NCBI GenBank assembly: GCA_947575275.1
Contig: CANPMS010000022.1
Coordinates: forward strand, 1-35,397
Length of the DNA stretch: 35,397 nucleotides
From: an uncultured Clostridium sp.
GTDB taxonomy: Bacteria; Bacillota; Clostridia; Lachnospirales; Lachnospiraceae
Direction of reading: 5' to 3'
In this document: positions 18,251 through 26,483 of the stretch, one piece after another
Layout: each line of letters begins with the position of its first letter
How positions within the stretch are numbered: position 1 is the first letter of the stretch
Notes under the pieces: model-generated
Database searches by the model: none
Told to the model about the DNA's origin: nothing
What the model saw: the letters and a program-made list of their open reading frames with translations, nothing else
Made by a program: the position numbers and the translations under genes

Positions 18251-19285
18251 ATGAAGACCATGAATGTCAGGGATTTCTATTTTGATTTACCGCAGGAACT
18301 GATCGCACAGGATCCTCTGGAGGACCGTTCTTCCTCGCGGCTGCTGGTACTTGACAGAGAGACGGGGGAGACAGAGCACCGCTGTTTTCGGGATATTTTG
18401 GAGTATTTAAGACCAGACGACTGCCTGGTGATTAACGATACGAAAGTGCTTCCGGCACGTCTGTTTGGTGTGAAGGAGGATACTAACGCAAAAATCGAGG
18501 TTCTGCTATTAAAACGCACGGAAGCTGACGTTTGGGAGACCTTGGTGAAACCGGGGAAGAAATGCCGGCCCGGAACTGTGATTGTATTTGGTGACGGGCT
18601 CTTAAAGGGAGTTGTGATTGATGTGGTGCAGGAGGGAAACCGGTTAATCCGTTTCTCCTATGATGGGATTTTTGAGGAAATTCTGGATCAGTTAGGGCAG
18701 ATGCCGCTTCCGCCTTATATCACCCACCAGTTAAAAGATAAAACCCGGTATCAGACTGTTTATGCAAAACATGATGGTTCTGCTGCTGCCCCCACAGCCG
18801 GACTGCATTTTACAAAAGAGCTGCTGGGTCAGATCGAGGATATGGGGGTAAAGATTGCTCATGTGACGCTTCATGTAGGGCTTGGAACGTTCCGTCCGGT
18901 GAAGGTGGAAAATATCCTGGAGCACCATATGCACTCGGAGTTTTATGTGGTTGAGGAAGACGAGGCAAAGAAGATTAACGATACGAAAAGGCACGGAGGC
19001 CGTGTGATCTGTGTGGGAACCACCAGCTGCCGTACGATTGAGTCTGCCGCCGGCGAGGACGGGTATTTGAAGGCTGGCAGCGGCTGGACGGATATTTTTA
19101 TTTACCCGGGCTATCAGTTTAAGGTTTTGGATGGTCTGATTACTAATTTTCACCTGCCGGAATCTACGCTTGTGATGCTGGTGTCAGCTTTTGCCGGGCG
19201 AGAGCATGTGCTTAAGGCGTATGAAGAGGCGGTTCGGGAACAATATCGGTTTTTTAGTTTTGGAGATGCTATGCTCTTGGTGTGA
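18251..19285 (+). CDS. queA: S-adenosylmethionine:tRNA ribosyltransferase-isomerase
   Basis: QueA transfers and isomerises the ribosyl part of SAM onto preQ1 in tRNA, giving epoxyqueuosine at position 34 of GUN-anticodon tRNAs. The 344 residues match the usual ~342. Family segments are [26 protein letters not shown] near the start (in two parts), [41 protein letters not shown] and [19 protein letters not shown]. The start is uncertain: ATGs at 18251 and 18260 are both possible and neither has a strong ribosome site. tgt, its common partner, is not downstream; instead the sequence passes into an insertion-like region. Confidence 0.94.
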   Translation: MKTMNVRDFYFDLPQELIAQDPLEDRSSSRLLVLDRETGETEHRCFRDILEYLRPDDCLVINDTKVLPARLFGVKEDTNAKIEVLLLKRTEADVWETLVKPGKKCRPGTVIVFGDGLLKGVVIDVVQEGNRLIRFSYDGIFEEILDQLGQMPLPPYITHQLKDKTRYQTVYAKHDGSAAAPTAGLHFTKELLGQIEDMGVKIAHVTLHVGLGTFRPVKVENILEHHMHSEFYVVEEDEAKKINDTKRHGGRVICVGTTSCRTIESAAGEDGYLKAGSGWTDIFIYPGYQFKVLDGLITNFHLPESTLVMLVSAFAGREHVLKAYEEAVREQYRFFSFGDAMLLV

Positions 19286-19316
19286 GTAAAAGTCCGAGAT
19301 AAGGCAAATCCTGTGA

Positions 19317-19498
19317 AAGCACAAGTATTATTGGGGGTTTCGCAGGTATGAGTCTGAAGAAATTCATTGGTTGGAGGATGGCATGGATAATACCAATGCA
19401 GAAAAATATTATCATACTTAAAAGACATTTGCCAATATACTTCTGAAGGGTCAAAGGATTTTGAACAGACGGAGCAAACGCCCTTTTTAAAGCGCGAA
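19317..19498 (+). pseudogene. Frameshifted 5' remnant of the helicase gene
   Basis: Directly before the helicase ATG its frame stays open back to a TAA at 19388-19390, and a different frame (19317-19418) encodes a plausible continuation: WGFRRYESEEIHWLEDG, then MDNTNAEKYYHT up to a TAA at 19419-19421. Restoring one T near 19418 would join the two into ...KYYHT-LKDICQYTSEG... and on into the helicase. The frame closes again at a TGA at 19314-19316, just 29 bases past queA. I infer a gene that lost its 5' part and then acquired a frameshift. Confidence 0.5.
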
Positions 19499-21826
19499 AT
19501 GGATCGATTGACTTTTGTGCATCCAGAAAGTGTTTTAAGTACTTATTTGATTCGCCAGCCGATTGGGCAGACCAATTCAGATTTGGAGAATGTTATCTTT
19601 CCGTTCTGCTTCAATTTAAGTCAAAAAAAGGCGCTGGAAAACGCATTGATGTTCAAAATCTCGGTTATCGAAGGCCCTCCAGGGACTGGAAAAACACAAA
19701 CGATTCTAAACATCATCTCCAATCTTGTTGCGGTACAGGGAAAAAGCGTTGCTGTTGTATCCAATAATAACGAGGCGGTAAAAAACGTAATGGAGAAGAT
19801 GGCGAAAAAGGGTTATGGTTTTCTTACCGCGATGCTGGGCAAAAATGACAATCAGGATTACTTTTTTGCTAATATGCCTGCAGCCATAGTTGACGGGTGG
19901 GATTGCGAAGAAACGGCAGACGAATTGGCTGGGCAGATTCGGTCATTAAATACCAAACTGAATGCCTTATTAAAGTTGGATCGAAAGCAGGCGCAGCTAA
20001 AGCAGGAATTACTGGCATGGAAGTTGGAGCGAGAGCATTTTGAAGCATATTTTTTGCAGCAGGACGTGGAAGAGATTAGCAGGCTTCCGCTGTTTAAAGC
20101 AAACCCTGAACGGATTATCGACTTTTTGGCAGAAACGTCACTGACCAAAGAACAGGAAAAATCCGGGACAATGATTTATAAATTAAAGCTGCTTTTCAAG
20201 TATGGTATATTTGATCAGAAAAATCTGCAAAAACATGAGGCTTCCGTGTTATTAAGACTGCAAAGATTGTTCTATCAAAAGCAAATAGAGAACTTGGAAA
20301 ACAGGATCGCAAATTTAGAACGTCAATTAAATGGAGCGAATTTTGAAATGATGCTTGAAAAGCATCAGCAGCTTTCGGAAAAGGCTTTCCGAAAATACAT
20401 ATATCAAAGCCATAATGAAATAGATAAGCCTGATTTTACAAAAAAGAGCTATAAAGCACGGTTTGAGGAATTTATAAAAACCTTTCCTGTTATTCTCAGT
20501 ACGACACATTCGCTTCGCATGTCGCTTCCACAGAATTATTTGTTAGACTACGTGATTATCGATGAGGCCTCACAAGTAGACATCATTACAGGTGTGCTGG
20601 CATTTTCCTGTTGCAGAAATGCGATTATTGTGGGAGACACCAAGCAACTGCCCCAGATTACCAACCAAAAAATCAAAGAACAAATCACAATGGATATTGC
20701 TGACTCTGAATACGATTATTTCAAGCATAATATCTTATCATCCATTATTAGCCTATATGGAGACTGTTTGCCGAGAGAAATATTGAGAGAGCACTACCGC
20801 TGTCATCCCAGCATTATTGAATTCTGCAATCAAAAATATTATAATGGAGAGCTGATTCCATACACAACTCCAGAGCTGTCGGATTGCCCCTTGCTGATGT
20901 ATAGGACTTCAGAGGGGAATCATATGCGGCGAGTCACTCGTGGGAAAGACAAAGGTATCTATAATCAGCGGGAACTGGATGTAATCGTTCAGGAGGTACT
21001 GACATCGCCTTGGCAGGCTGAAAGCCGTGAAGGAGTTGGGATTGTAACTCCGTACCGCAAGCAGGCAAATAAAGCGGAGAAATTGATAACGGGTGGGATA
21101 GAGAGCGATACTGTACATAAATATCAAGGTCGGGAAAAAGATGTTGTGATCATGTCCACGGTTCTTTCTGGATCGGAAGGAGGGGTTAACATTAAATTTG
21201 TCGATGATCCACAAATGGTTAATGTAGCTGTATCCAGGGCAATACGGCAGTTTATACTGGTGACGGATCATGAACTGTTTTATAAGAAAGGGAAGCATGT
21301 TGGTGACCTCATTCGCTATATCCAATATAGCACATTAGATGAAAATGTAATAGAAAGCAACATTGTTTCCGTATTTGATTTACTTTATCACCGTTATTCC
21401 AGTAAGCTGCTTCGATACAAAACTAAAATGAATTCAAATGCTCGTTACCAGTCTGAAGAGGCACTCCGGGTATTATTGGAAGATATTCTTAGTAAAGAAG
21501 AGTTTAGCCGTTTTAACTATGTACAGGGGATGTTATTGCGTAATTTATTAAATGATACAACGCTAATGACGGAAGAAGAGTTGACTTTTGTAAATAACAG
21601 AGCTTCCATGGATTTTGTTGTATTCTATAAACAGGATAAGTCTTGCGTATTGGTTATTGAGGTGGATGGATTTGCGTTTCACGAAAATAATCCCAGGCAA
21701 TTACAGCGAGATCGAATAAAAGACGAAATTCTTAAAAAGTATGATATTCCTATTCTGCGGCTTTCAACAAATGGAAGTGGTGAAGCCGAGAAGATCGGTA
21801 ACGCATTAAGGAAATGTATGGATTAA
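19499..21826 (+). CDS. Superfamily 1 helicase with C-terminal nuclease-like domain (AAA_11/AAA_12 + DUF2726-like)
   Basis: The 775-residue frame has Walker [12 protein letters not shown] (59-66 core), a coiled-coil-like insert (about 140-300), Walker B YVIIDEASQVD (351-361), VGDTKQLPQ (378-386), and late helicase motifs KYQGREKDVV and VAVSRAIRQFILVTD. This is the UPF1-like SF1 layout. Residues about 650-775 form a DUF2726-like module with Asp705 and the pair Glu721/Asp723 in VIEVDGFAFH, resembling a PD-(D/E)xK nuclease core, then QLQRDRIKDEIL and ILRLSTNGSGE. The listed ATG has no ribosome site, and related coding sequence lies upstream in a broken frame, so the protein is probably N-terminally truncated. 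The gene is visibly richer in A+T than queA or rluF, suggesting transfer. Helicase-nuclease fusions of this type occur in anti-phage islands; that role is inference. Confidence 0.75.
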   Translation: MDRLTFVHPESVLSTYLIRQPIGQTNSDLENVIFPFCFNLSQKKALENALMFKISVIEGPPGTGKTQTILNIISNLVAVQGKSVAVVSNNNEAVKNVMEKMAKKGYGFLTAMLGKNDNQDYFFANMPAAIVDGWDCEETADELAGQIRSLNTKLNALLKLDRKQAQLKQELLAWKLEREHFEAYFLQQDVEEISRLPLFKANPERIIDFLAETSLTKEQEKSGTMIYKLKLLFKYGIFDQKNLQKHEASVLLRLQRLFYQKQIENLENRIANLERQLNGANFEMMLEKHQQLSEKAFRKYIYQSHNEIDKPDFTKKSYKARFEEFIKTFPVILSTTHSLRMSLPQNYLLDYVIIDEASQVDIITGVLAFSCCRNAIIVGDTKQLPQITNQKIKEQITMDIADSEYDYFKHNILSSIISLYGDCLPREILREHYRCHPSIIEFCNQKYYNGELIPYTTPELSDCPLLMYRTSEGNHMRRVTRGKDKGIYNQRELDVIVQEVLTSPWQAESREGVGIVTPYRKQANKAEKLITGGIESDTVHKYQGREKDVVIMSTVLSGSEGGVNIKFVDDPQMVNVAVSRAIRQFILVTDHELFYKKGKHVGDLIRYIQYSTLDENVIESNIVSVFDLLYHRYSSKLLRYKTKMNSNARYQSEEALRVLLEDILSKEEFSRFNYVQGMLLRNLLNDTTLMTEEELTFVNNRASMDFVVFYKQDKSCVLVIEVDGFAFHENNPRQLQRDRIKDEILKKYDIPILRLSTNGSGEAEKIGNALRKCMD

Positions 21827-21889
21827 GAAATAAGGTGATAGCAGATTCTTGAAAAGAAAGGTGCAGCTTGGCGCGTTGTCTGCATCGTC

Positions 21890-21918
21890 TTGATTAGCTG
21901 TTCGGAATTGGGTATAAT
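21890..21918 (+). promoter_or_regulatory. Promoter of the PAAR-like protein gene
   Basis: TTGATT (21890-21895), a 17-base spacer and a perfect TATAAT (21913-21918). It decides the gene start: the in-frame TTG at 21890 and ATG at 21917 lie in or before the -10, so the first usable codon is the ATG at 21956. Confidence 0.7.
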
Positions 21919-21955
21919 GTGGACGAAATCTGTGATAGAATGGAAGAGTGAAGAT

Positions 21956-22486
21956 ATGGGATGGTTTTCCTGGCTGTTTGAAGAGGAAGAGGATCCGCCA
22001 GAGCCGCTGGTGTTGGGGGCGAAGCTGAGATGCCCCTATGGGCAGTATGCCACCTATTTGTTTGTGGATTCACCGGATATAGACATTCATGGACTGCCCC
22101 AGGCATGTGTGGATGACTGTAAACCTGTATTAAATATCCTGCCTTTTGGGAAGTGTTATACGGGAAGAGAATGTGAAACGGAGATGCTGCTTTGGAAGCA
22201 ATGGGAGAATCCTGAGCCACAGACTGCGAAGGTGAACGGGAAGGAGATTATAACCACAAAATCCATACTGTTATGTAACAGATGGGGGCACCGAATAGAA
22301 GTGCTCAGTTCTGGACAGGATGGAATCTTTGCAAGACAGATCCTGATGATTCGGGAAATGGAGAAGAACTATCCAGAGCTGAAAAAGATTTTGGATGATC
22401 CTGGCATTGCCTGTCGATATTCCATGGTCGGGATGGAATATCTGGAGATACGTTGGCGGAAGGAATTACATAGTGGATATGGATAG
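21956..22486 (+). CDS. PAAR-like protein (DUF4280)
   Basis: The 176-residue product begins MGWFSWLFEEEEDPPEP, an acidic/aromatic N-terminus, followed by a DUF4280-type PAAR-like domain at about 18-125. Family features are LGAKLRCPYG, VDSPDIDIHGLPQACVDDC, NILPFGKC, CETEM, WENP, TTKSILLC and the closing SSGQDG. Cys residues at 26, 51, 55, 67, 73 and 107 are arranged as in the family. PAAR-like proteins cap or load toxin delivery devices; in Firmicutes DUF4280 genes often accompany polymorphic toxins or extracellular cargo. Here no toxin, spike or secretion gene is adjacent, so it is an orphan. The C-terminal 50 residues are helical and charged. It sits between an apparently damaged helicase and decayed small frames. 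Confidence 0.75.
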   Translation: MGWFSWLFEEEEDPPEPLVLGAKLRCPYGQYATYLFVDSPDIDIHGLPQACVDDCKPVLNILPFGKCYTGRECETEMLLWKQWENPEPQTAKVNGKEIITTKSILLCNRWGHRIEVLSSGQDGIFARQILMIREMEKNYPELKKILDDPGIACRYSMVGMEYLEIRWRKELHSGYG

Positions 22487-22643
22487 ACTGATCCAGATCA
22501 TCTCAGTACAGGAGGCAATAGCTCCAGATACGATTAAAGAAGAGTGGCTGGCAAGATAATGGATGAATTATAAATATACGGAAAAGCGGCGTGGGGAAGA
22601 GACCTCGCACCGTTCGTTTTCAGATGCGATGCTGATTTCTTAA
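22473..22643 (+). pseudogene. Small decayed reading frames after the PAAR-like gene
   Basis: Two short frames follow. A GTG at 22473 (7 bases after AAGGAA, overlapping the previous stop) encodes 28 residues containing MDRLIQIISVQEAIAP and ends at 22559. An ATG at 22563 encodes 26 residues beginning MNYKYTEKRRGEETSH and ends at 22643, without a ribosome site. Together they look like the ends of a gene that once followed the PAAR-like gene, perhaps its partner. I recognise neither; a genuine short peptide from the first frame is possible. Confidence 0.3.
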
Positions 22644-22675
22644 AAGCTGAGACGGACATTTTATAAGAATAGACA

Positions 22676-22701
22676 ATTTGCACTGCGGATTTGCACTGCG
22701 G
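22676..22701 (+). repeat. Perfect 13-bp tandem duplication
   Basis: ATTTGCACTGCGG occurs twice head to tail (22676-22688 and 22689-22701), ending 21 bases before the rluF-like start codon. It looks like a recent slippage or a repair footprint at the edge of the inserted region. Confidence 0.9.
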
Positions 22702-22722
22702 TGAATGAAAAGAGGGATAAAG

Positions 22723-23493
22723 ATGGACGCAATTCGTTTAAATAAGTATTTAAGCGAACAGGGTATCTGCTCCCGCCGGGAGGCGGACCGGCTGATTGAT
22801 GCAGGTCAGGTAAGCGTAGATGGAAGAACTGCAAAAGTGGGAGAGAAGATTGACGGGACAGAGGTTATTGTCTGTGCCGGAAAGACGGTAGGAGGAGCCT
22901 TGGGGCATAAAAAGGATAAACCGGTGCTTCTGGCGCTTAATAAGCCCCGCGGAGTTGTGTGTACTACTTCCCACAAGGACCGTGCAATGAATGTGATTGA
23001 TTTGATTCAGTATCCTGTCAGGATTTATCCGGTGGGCAGGCTGGATAAGGATTCGGAGGGGCTGCTGCTTTTAACGAATCAGGGAGAGCTGGCGAACGAA
23101 ATCATGCACGCTGGAAACCTGCATGAGAAGGAGTATCTGGTGACAGTGGATCAGCCCTTCGATGCTGAATTTCTGAAAAGGATGAGGGAGGGCGTAGAGC
23201 TGAGGGAGCTGGGCGTGACCACACGCCCCTGCCAGGTGGAGGCGGCTGGAGAGAAATCCTTTCGGATTATTCTGACTCAGGGGCTGAACCGTCAGATCCG
23301 CCGCATGTGCGGCGAGCTTGGTTATCGTGTGGTCAGCTTAAAGCGAATTCGCATTATGAATATTATTCTGGGTAAACTGAACACAGGAGACTTCCGCCGG
23401 GTGACGCCCTATGAGCTGGAGGAGTTGGAGCGTCGGCTTTTTCGGGTACGGGAGCTTAAGAAGGAAGTGTCGGCAGGCGAGAGTCAGGATTAA
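22723..23493 (+). CDS. rluF: 23S rRNA pseudouridine synthase, RluF-like (RsuA/RluB/E/F family)
   Basis: The enzyme isomerises uridine in rRNA. The start chosen is the ATG at 22723, 6 bases after AGAGGG; an ATG at 22705 adds six residues. An S4 RNA-binding domain fills about 1-60 (RLNKYLSEQGICSRREADRLI). The catalytic domain contains LALNKPRGVVCTT, the motif GRLDKDSEGLLLLTN with the nucleophilic Asp, and QGLNRQIRRMCGELGYRV. The wording of the QGLNRQIRRM and LKRIRIMNI segments fits RluF (U2604) better than RluB or RsuA, but the target site is inference. ligA follows after 41 bases. Confidence 0.85.
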   Translation: MDAIRLNKYLSEQGICSRREADRLIDAGQVSVDGRTAKVGEKIDGTEVIVCAGKTVGGALGHKKDKPVLLALNKPRGVVCTTSHKDRAMNVIDLIQYPVRIYPVGRLDKDSEGLLLLTNQGELANEIMHAGNLHEKEYLVTVDQPFDAEFLKRMREGVELRELGVTTRPCQVEAAGEKSFRIILTQGLNRQIRRMCGELGYRVVSLKRIRIMNIILGKLNTGDFRRVTPYELEELERRLFRVRELKKEVSAGESQD

Positions 23494-23534
23494 GAAAGAG
23501 CGCATGGAGCGCTGACAGAGACGGGAGATTTGGT

Positions 23535-25538
23535 ATGGCACAGAACCAGGATGTAAGACAGAATCAGGAGGAAAAGATGCGGCGCATGAAGGCGCTTGCC
23601 GCAGAACTCTCGGAGGCGGCGAAAGCTTATTACCAGGAGAATCGGGAAGTGATGAGCAATCTTGCGTATGACAGGCGGTACGATGAATTGCTGGAGCTGG
23701 AGCGCGAGACTGGTGTGGTTTTGGCAGGAAGTCCTACTCAGCAGGTGGGGTATGAGATTTTAAGTGAGCTTCCAAAGGAGGCTCATGAGTCGCCTATGCT
23801 TTCACTGGATAAGACAAAGGATGTAGCCACACTTCAGGAGTGGCTGGGAGATCAGGAAGGGGTGCTTTCCTGGAAGCTGGACGGTCTGACGATTGTTCTG
23901 ACCTATGAGGATGGGGAATTGAAAAAGGCGGTCACCCGGGGAAATGGGGAAATTGGCGAGGTTATTACGAACAATGCCAGGGTATTTGCCAATATTCCTC
24001 TTAAGATTTCTTATCCGGGTCAGTTGATTCTGCGGGGCGAGGCAGTGATGAAGTATTCAGATTTTAAGCACATTAACGAGGAGATTGAAGATGTGGATGC
24101 CAAATACAAGAATCCCCGGAATTTGTGCAGTGGTTCCGTGCGTCAGCTAAACAATGAGATCACAGCTCAGAGGAATGTGAATTTTCAGGCATTTATGCTG
24201 GTTAAGGCGGATGGCGTGGATTTCCATAATTCCCGGAGAGAGCAGCTTGAATGGCTGAGAACACAAGGGTTTGACGTGGTAGAATACAAGATGGTCACTA
24301 GGGAGACGCTGCCGGAGGCGGTGGAGCAGTTTTCCAAAATGGTTCAGACTTATGATATTCCTTCGGATGGTCTGGTGCTTCTGATGGATGATATAGCCTA
24401 CGGGGAATCCCTGGGCCGGACAGCGAAATTTCCGCGGAATTCGATTGCTTTTAAGTGGGCAGATGAAATCCGTGAAACCCGTTTGAAGGAGATTGAGTGG
24501 AGCGCGTCCAGAACAGGACTTATTAATCCGGTGGCAATCTTTGAGCCTGTGGAGTTGGAGGGAACTACGGTAAGCCGCGCCAGCGTTCATAATTTAAGTA
24601 TTATGGAATCGCTTAAGCTGGGTGAGGGCGATGTAATTACCGTCTACAAGGCCAACATGATCATTCCCCAGATCGCGGAAAACCTGACTCGAAGCGGAAC
24701 AATCACAATTCCAAGGGTCTGTCCGGTATGCGGCGGAGCCACAGAAACGCGTCAGGTGAGTGACGTGCGCTCTCTTTATTGCACCAATCCCGACTGTCAG
24801 GCGAAAAAGATTAAGAGCTTTGCACTTCTGGTGAGCCGTGATGCGCTGAATATTGACGGCTTGTCTGAGGCAACGTTGGAGAAGTTTATTGCTGCGGGCT
24901 TTATCCGCACTTATGCAGATATATTTCATCTGGACCGCCACAGGGATGAAATGATTGAGATGGATGGTTTTGGGCAGAAATCCTATGAGAATCTGTCTGC
25001 GGCAGTGAAGGCTGCATCTCACACCACCTTGCCGCGGGTGATTTATGGTCTTGGAATCACCGGAATCGGTCTGGCAAATGCTAAGCTTTTGTGTCGGGAG
25101 TTCGATTCAGATTTTGAGCGGATGCGTCGTGCCTCCAAGGAGGAGCTGACAGCAGTGGATGGAATCGGAGATGTGCTGGCAGACGCGTGGAATATGTACT
25201 TTTCATCGGAGACTAACAATGTACTTGTGGATGGGCTTTTGGCAGAGTTGGAGCTTGAGCGGGAAAATGTGCAGCAAAGCGCAAGGAGCTTTGAAGGGTT
25301 GACCTTTGTGATTACCGGTTCGGTGGAGCACTTTAAAAACAGGAAGGAGCTTCAGGCAGTGATTGAGAATCTGGGAGGGAAGGCGACCGGTTCCGTAACA
25401 TCAAAGACGGATTATCTGATCAATAATGATGTGGCCTCCAACTCGTCAAAGAATAAAAAGGCGAAAGAGCTTGGGATTCCAATTATTTCTGAGCAGGATT
25501 TTCTTGATATGATGGGGGAGAAGGATCATGCCGATTAA
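23535..25538 (+). CDS. ligA: NAD-dependent DNA ligase, divergent form
   Basis: LigA seals nicks in replication and repair. The 667 residues show domain Ia (LAYDRRYDELLELE), the adenylation site SWKLDG with nucleophile Lys114, LRGEAV, NPRNLCSGSVRQL, and FPRNSIAFKWADE. An OB fold follows, then a Cys4 zinc finger (CPVCG ... CTNPDCQ), helix-hairpin-helix repeats, and a BRCT domain (about 590-660, GLTFVITGSVEHFKNR). It departs from textbook LigA: the Glu two residues before the catalytic Lys is Ser, TRGDG reads TRGNG, and KFP of motif V reads KWA. I recall this variant in Lachnospiraceae, so it is probably functional. Its 3' end overlaps metA by 11 bases. Confidence 0.92.
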   Translation: MAQNQDVRQNQEEKMRRMKALAAELSEAAKAYYQENREVMSNLAYDRRYDELLELERETGVVLAGSPTQQVGYEILSELPKEAHESPMLSLDKTKDVATLQEWLGDQEGVLSWKLDGLTIVLTYEDGELKKAVTRGNGEIGEVITNNARVFANIPLKISYPGQLILRGEAVMKYSDFKHINEEIEDVDAKYKNPRNLCSGSVRQLNNEITAQRNVNFQAFMLVKADGVDFHNSRREQLEWLRTQGFDVVEYKMVTRETLPEAVEQFSKMVQTYDIPSDGLVLLMDDIAYGESLGRTAKFPRNSIAFKWADEIRETRLKEIEWSASRTGLINPVAIFEPVELEGTTVSRASVHNLSIMESLKLGEGDVITVYKANMIIPQIAENLTRSGTITIPRVCPVCGGATETRQVSDVRSLYCTNPDCQAKKIKSFALLVSRDALNIDGLSEATLEKFIAAGFIRTYADIFHLDRHRDEMIEMDGFGQKSYENLSAAVKAASHTTLPRVIYGLGITGIGLANAKLLCREFDSDFERMRRASKEELTAVDGIGDVLADAWNMYFSSETNNVLVDGLLAELELERENVQQSARSFEGLTFVITGSVEHFKNRKELQAVIENLGGKATGSVTSKTDYLINNDVASNSSKNKKAKELGIPIISEQDFLDMMGEKDHAD

Positions 25539-26448
25539 AGTACAAAATGATCTGCCGGCGAGAGCGATTCTGGAGTCGGAAAATATCTTTGTGATGGATG
25601 AGAGGCGCGCATTGAGCCAGGATATTCGGCCGCTTCAGATTTTGATTCTGAACCTGATGCCGATTAAGGAGGAGACGGAGACACAGCTGCTCCGTGCACT
25701 CTCCAACACGCCGCTTCAGGTGGACTGCACGTTTTTGATGCTTTCCACCCATGTGTGTAAAAATACATCGGCGAGCCATATCAATAAATTTTATGTGACC
25801 TTTGGTGAAATCCACCGATACAAGTTTGACGGCATGATTATCACCGGAGCTCCTGTGGAGAATCTGAAGTATGAGGATGTTACTTATTGGGATGAGCTGG
25901 CAAGGATTATGGAATGGAGCAGAAGTCATGTCCACTCCACGCTGCATATTTGCTGGGGCGCTCAGGCAGGTCTCTACTATCATTATGGGATTCCCAAATA
26001 TCAGAGGGAAAAGAAGCTGTCGGGTATCTACTGTCACAAGGTTCTGCACCACAAGATACCGCTGGTGCGCGGAATGGATGATTATGTAATGTCCCCTCAT
26101 TCCCGCTATACAGAGGTGCGAAGGATGGATATTGAGCAGCATCCGGAGTTGAAGATTTTGGCGGAATCACCAGAGGCAGGGGTTTTTCTGGTTATTAACC
26201 AGTCGGGAAGCCAGATTTTTGTTCAAGGTCACCCGGAATATGACCGCATGACCTTAAATAATGAGTACCACAGGGATGTGGAAAAGGGGTTGTCCCCGGA
26301 GCTTCCCTGCAACTATTATAAGGACAACGACCCGTTCAGCCATCCAATCCTGAGCTGGCGGAATGTGTCCAATACACTTTACGCCAACTGGCTGAATTAT
26401 TACGTTTACCAGACTACGGATTATATTCTGACGGAGGACAGAGAATAA
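25528..26448 (+). CDS. metA: Homoserine O-acetyltransferase, MetA family
   Basis: The enzyme acylates homoserine in methionine synthesis. The 306 residues align without gaps to the MetA numbering: catalytic Cys142 in HICWGAQAG, and His235 and Glu237 in VQGHPEYDRM. Residue 111 is Glu (ITGAPVENL). In characterised members Glu111 gives acetyl-CoA use (Bacillus cereus) and Gly111 succinyl-CoA use (E. coli), so acetyltransferase activity is predicted even though the family name is succinyltransferase. The start ATG lies within the end of ligA, after GGGGGAG. No SAM or T-box riboswitch is possible here, since the gene overlaps ligA; it depends on an upstream promoter. Confidence 0.93.
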   Translation: MPIKVQNDLPARAILESENIFVMDERRALSQDIRPLQILILNLMPIKEETETQLLRALSNTPLQVDCTFLMLSTHVCKNTSASHINKFYVTFGEIHRYKFDGMIITGAPVENLKYEDVTYWDELARIMEWSRSHVHSTLHICWGAQAGLYYHYGIPKYQREKKLSGIYCHKVLHHKIPLVRGMDDYVMSPHSRYTEVRRMDIEQHPELKILAESPEAGVFLVINQSGSQIFVQGHPEYDRMTLNNEYHRDVEKGLSPELPCNYYKDNDPFSHPILSWRNVSNTLYANWLNYYVYQTTDYILTEDRE

Positions 26449-26483
26449 GTTCAGTGAAGCCGTGGGAGGTACAAGGAGAAAAA

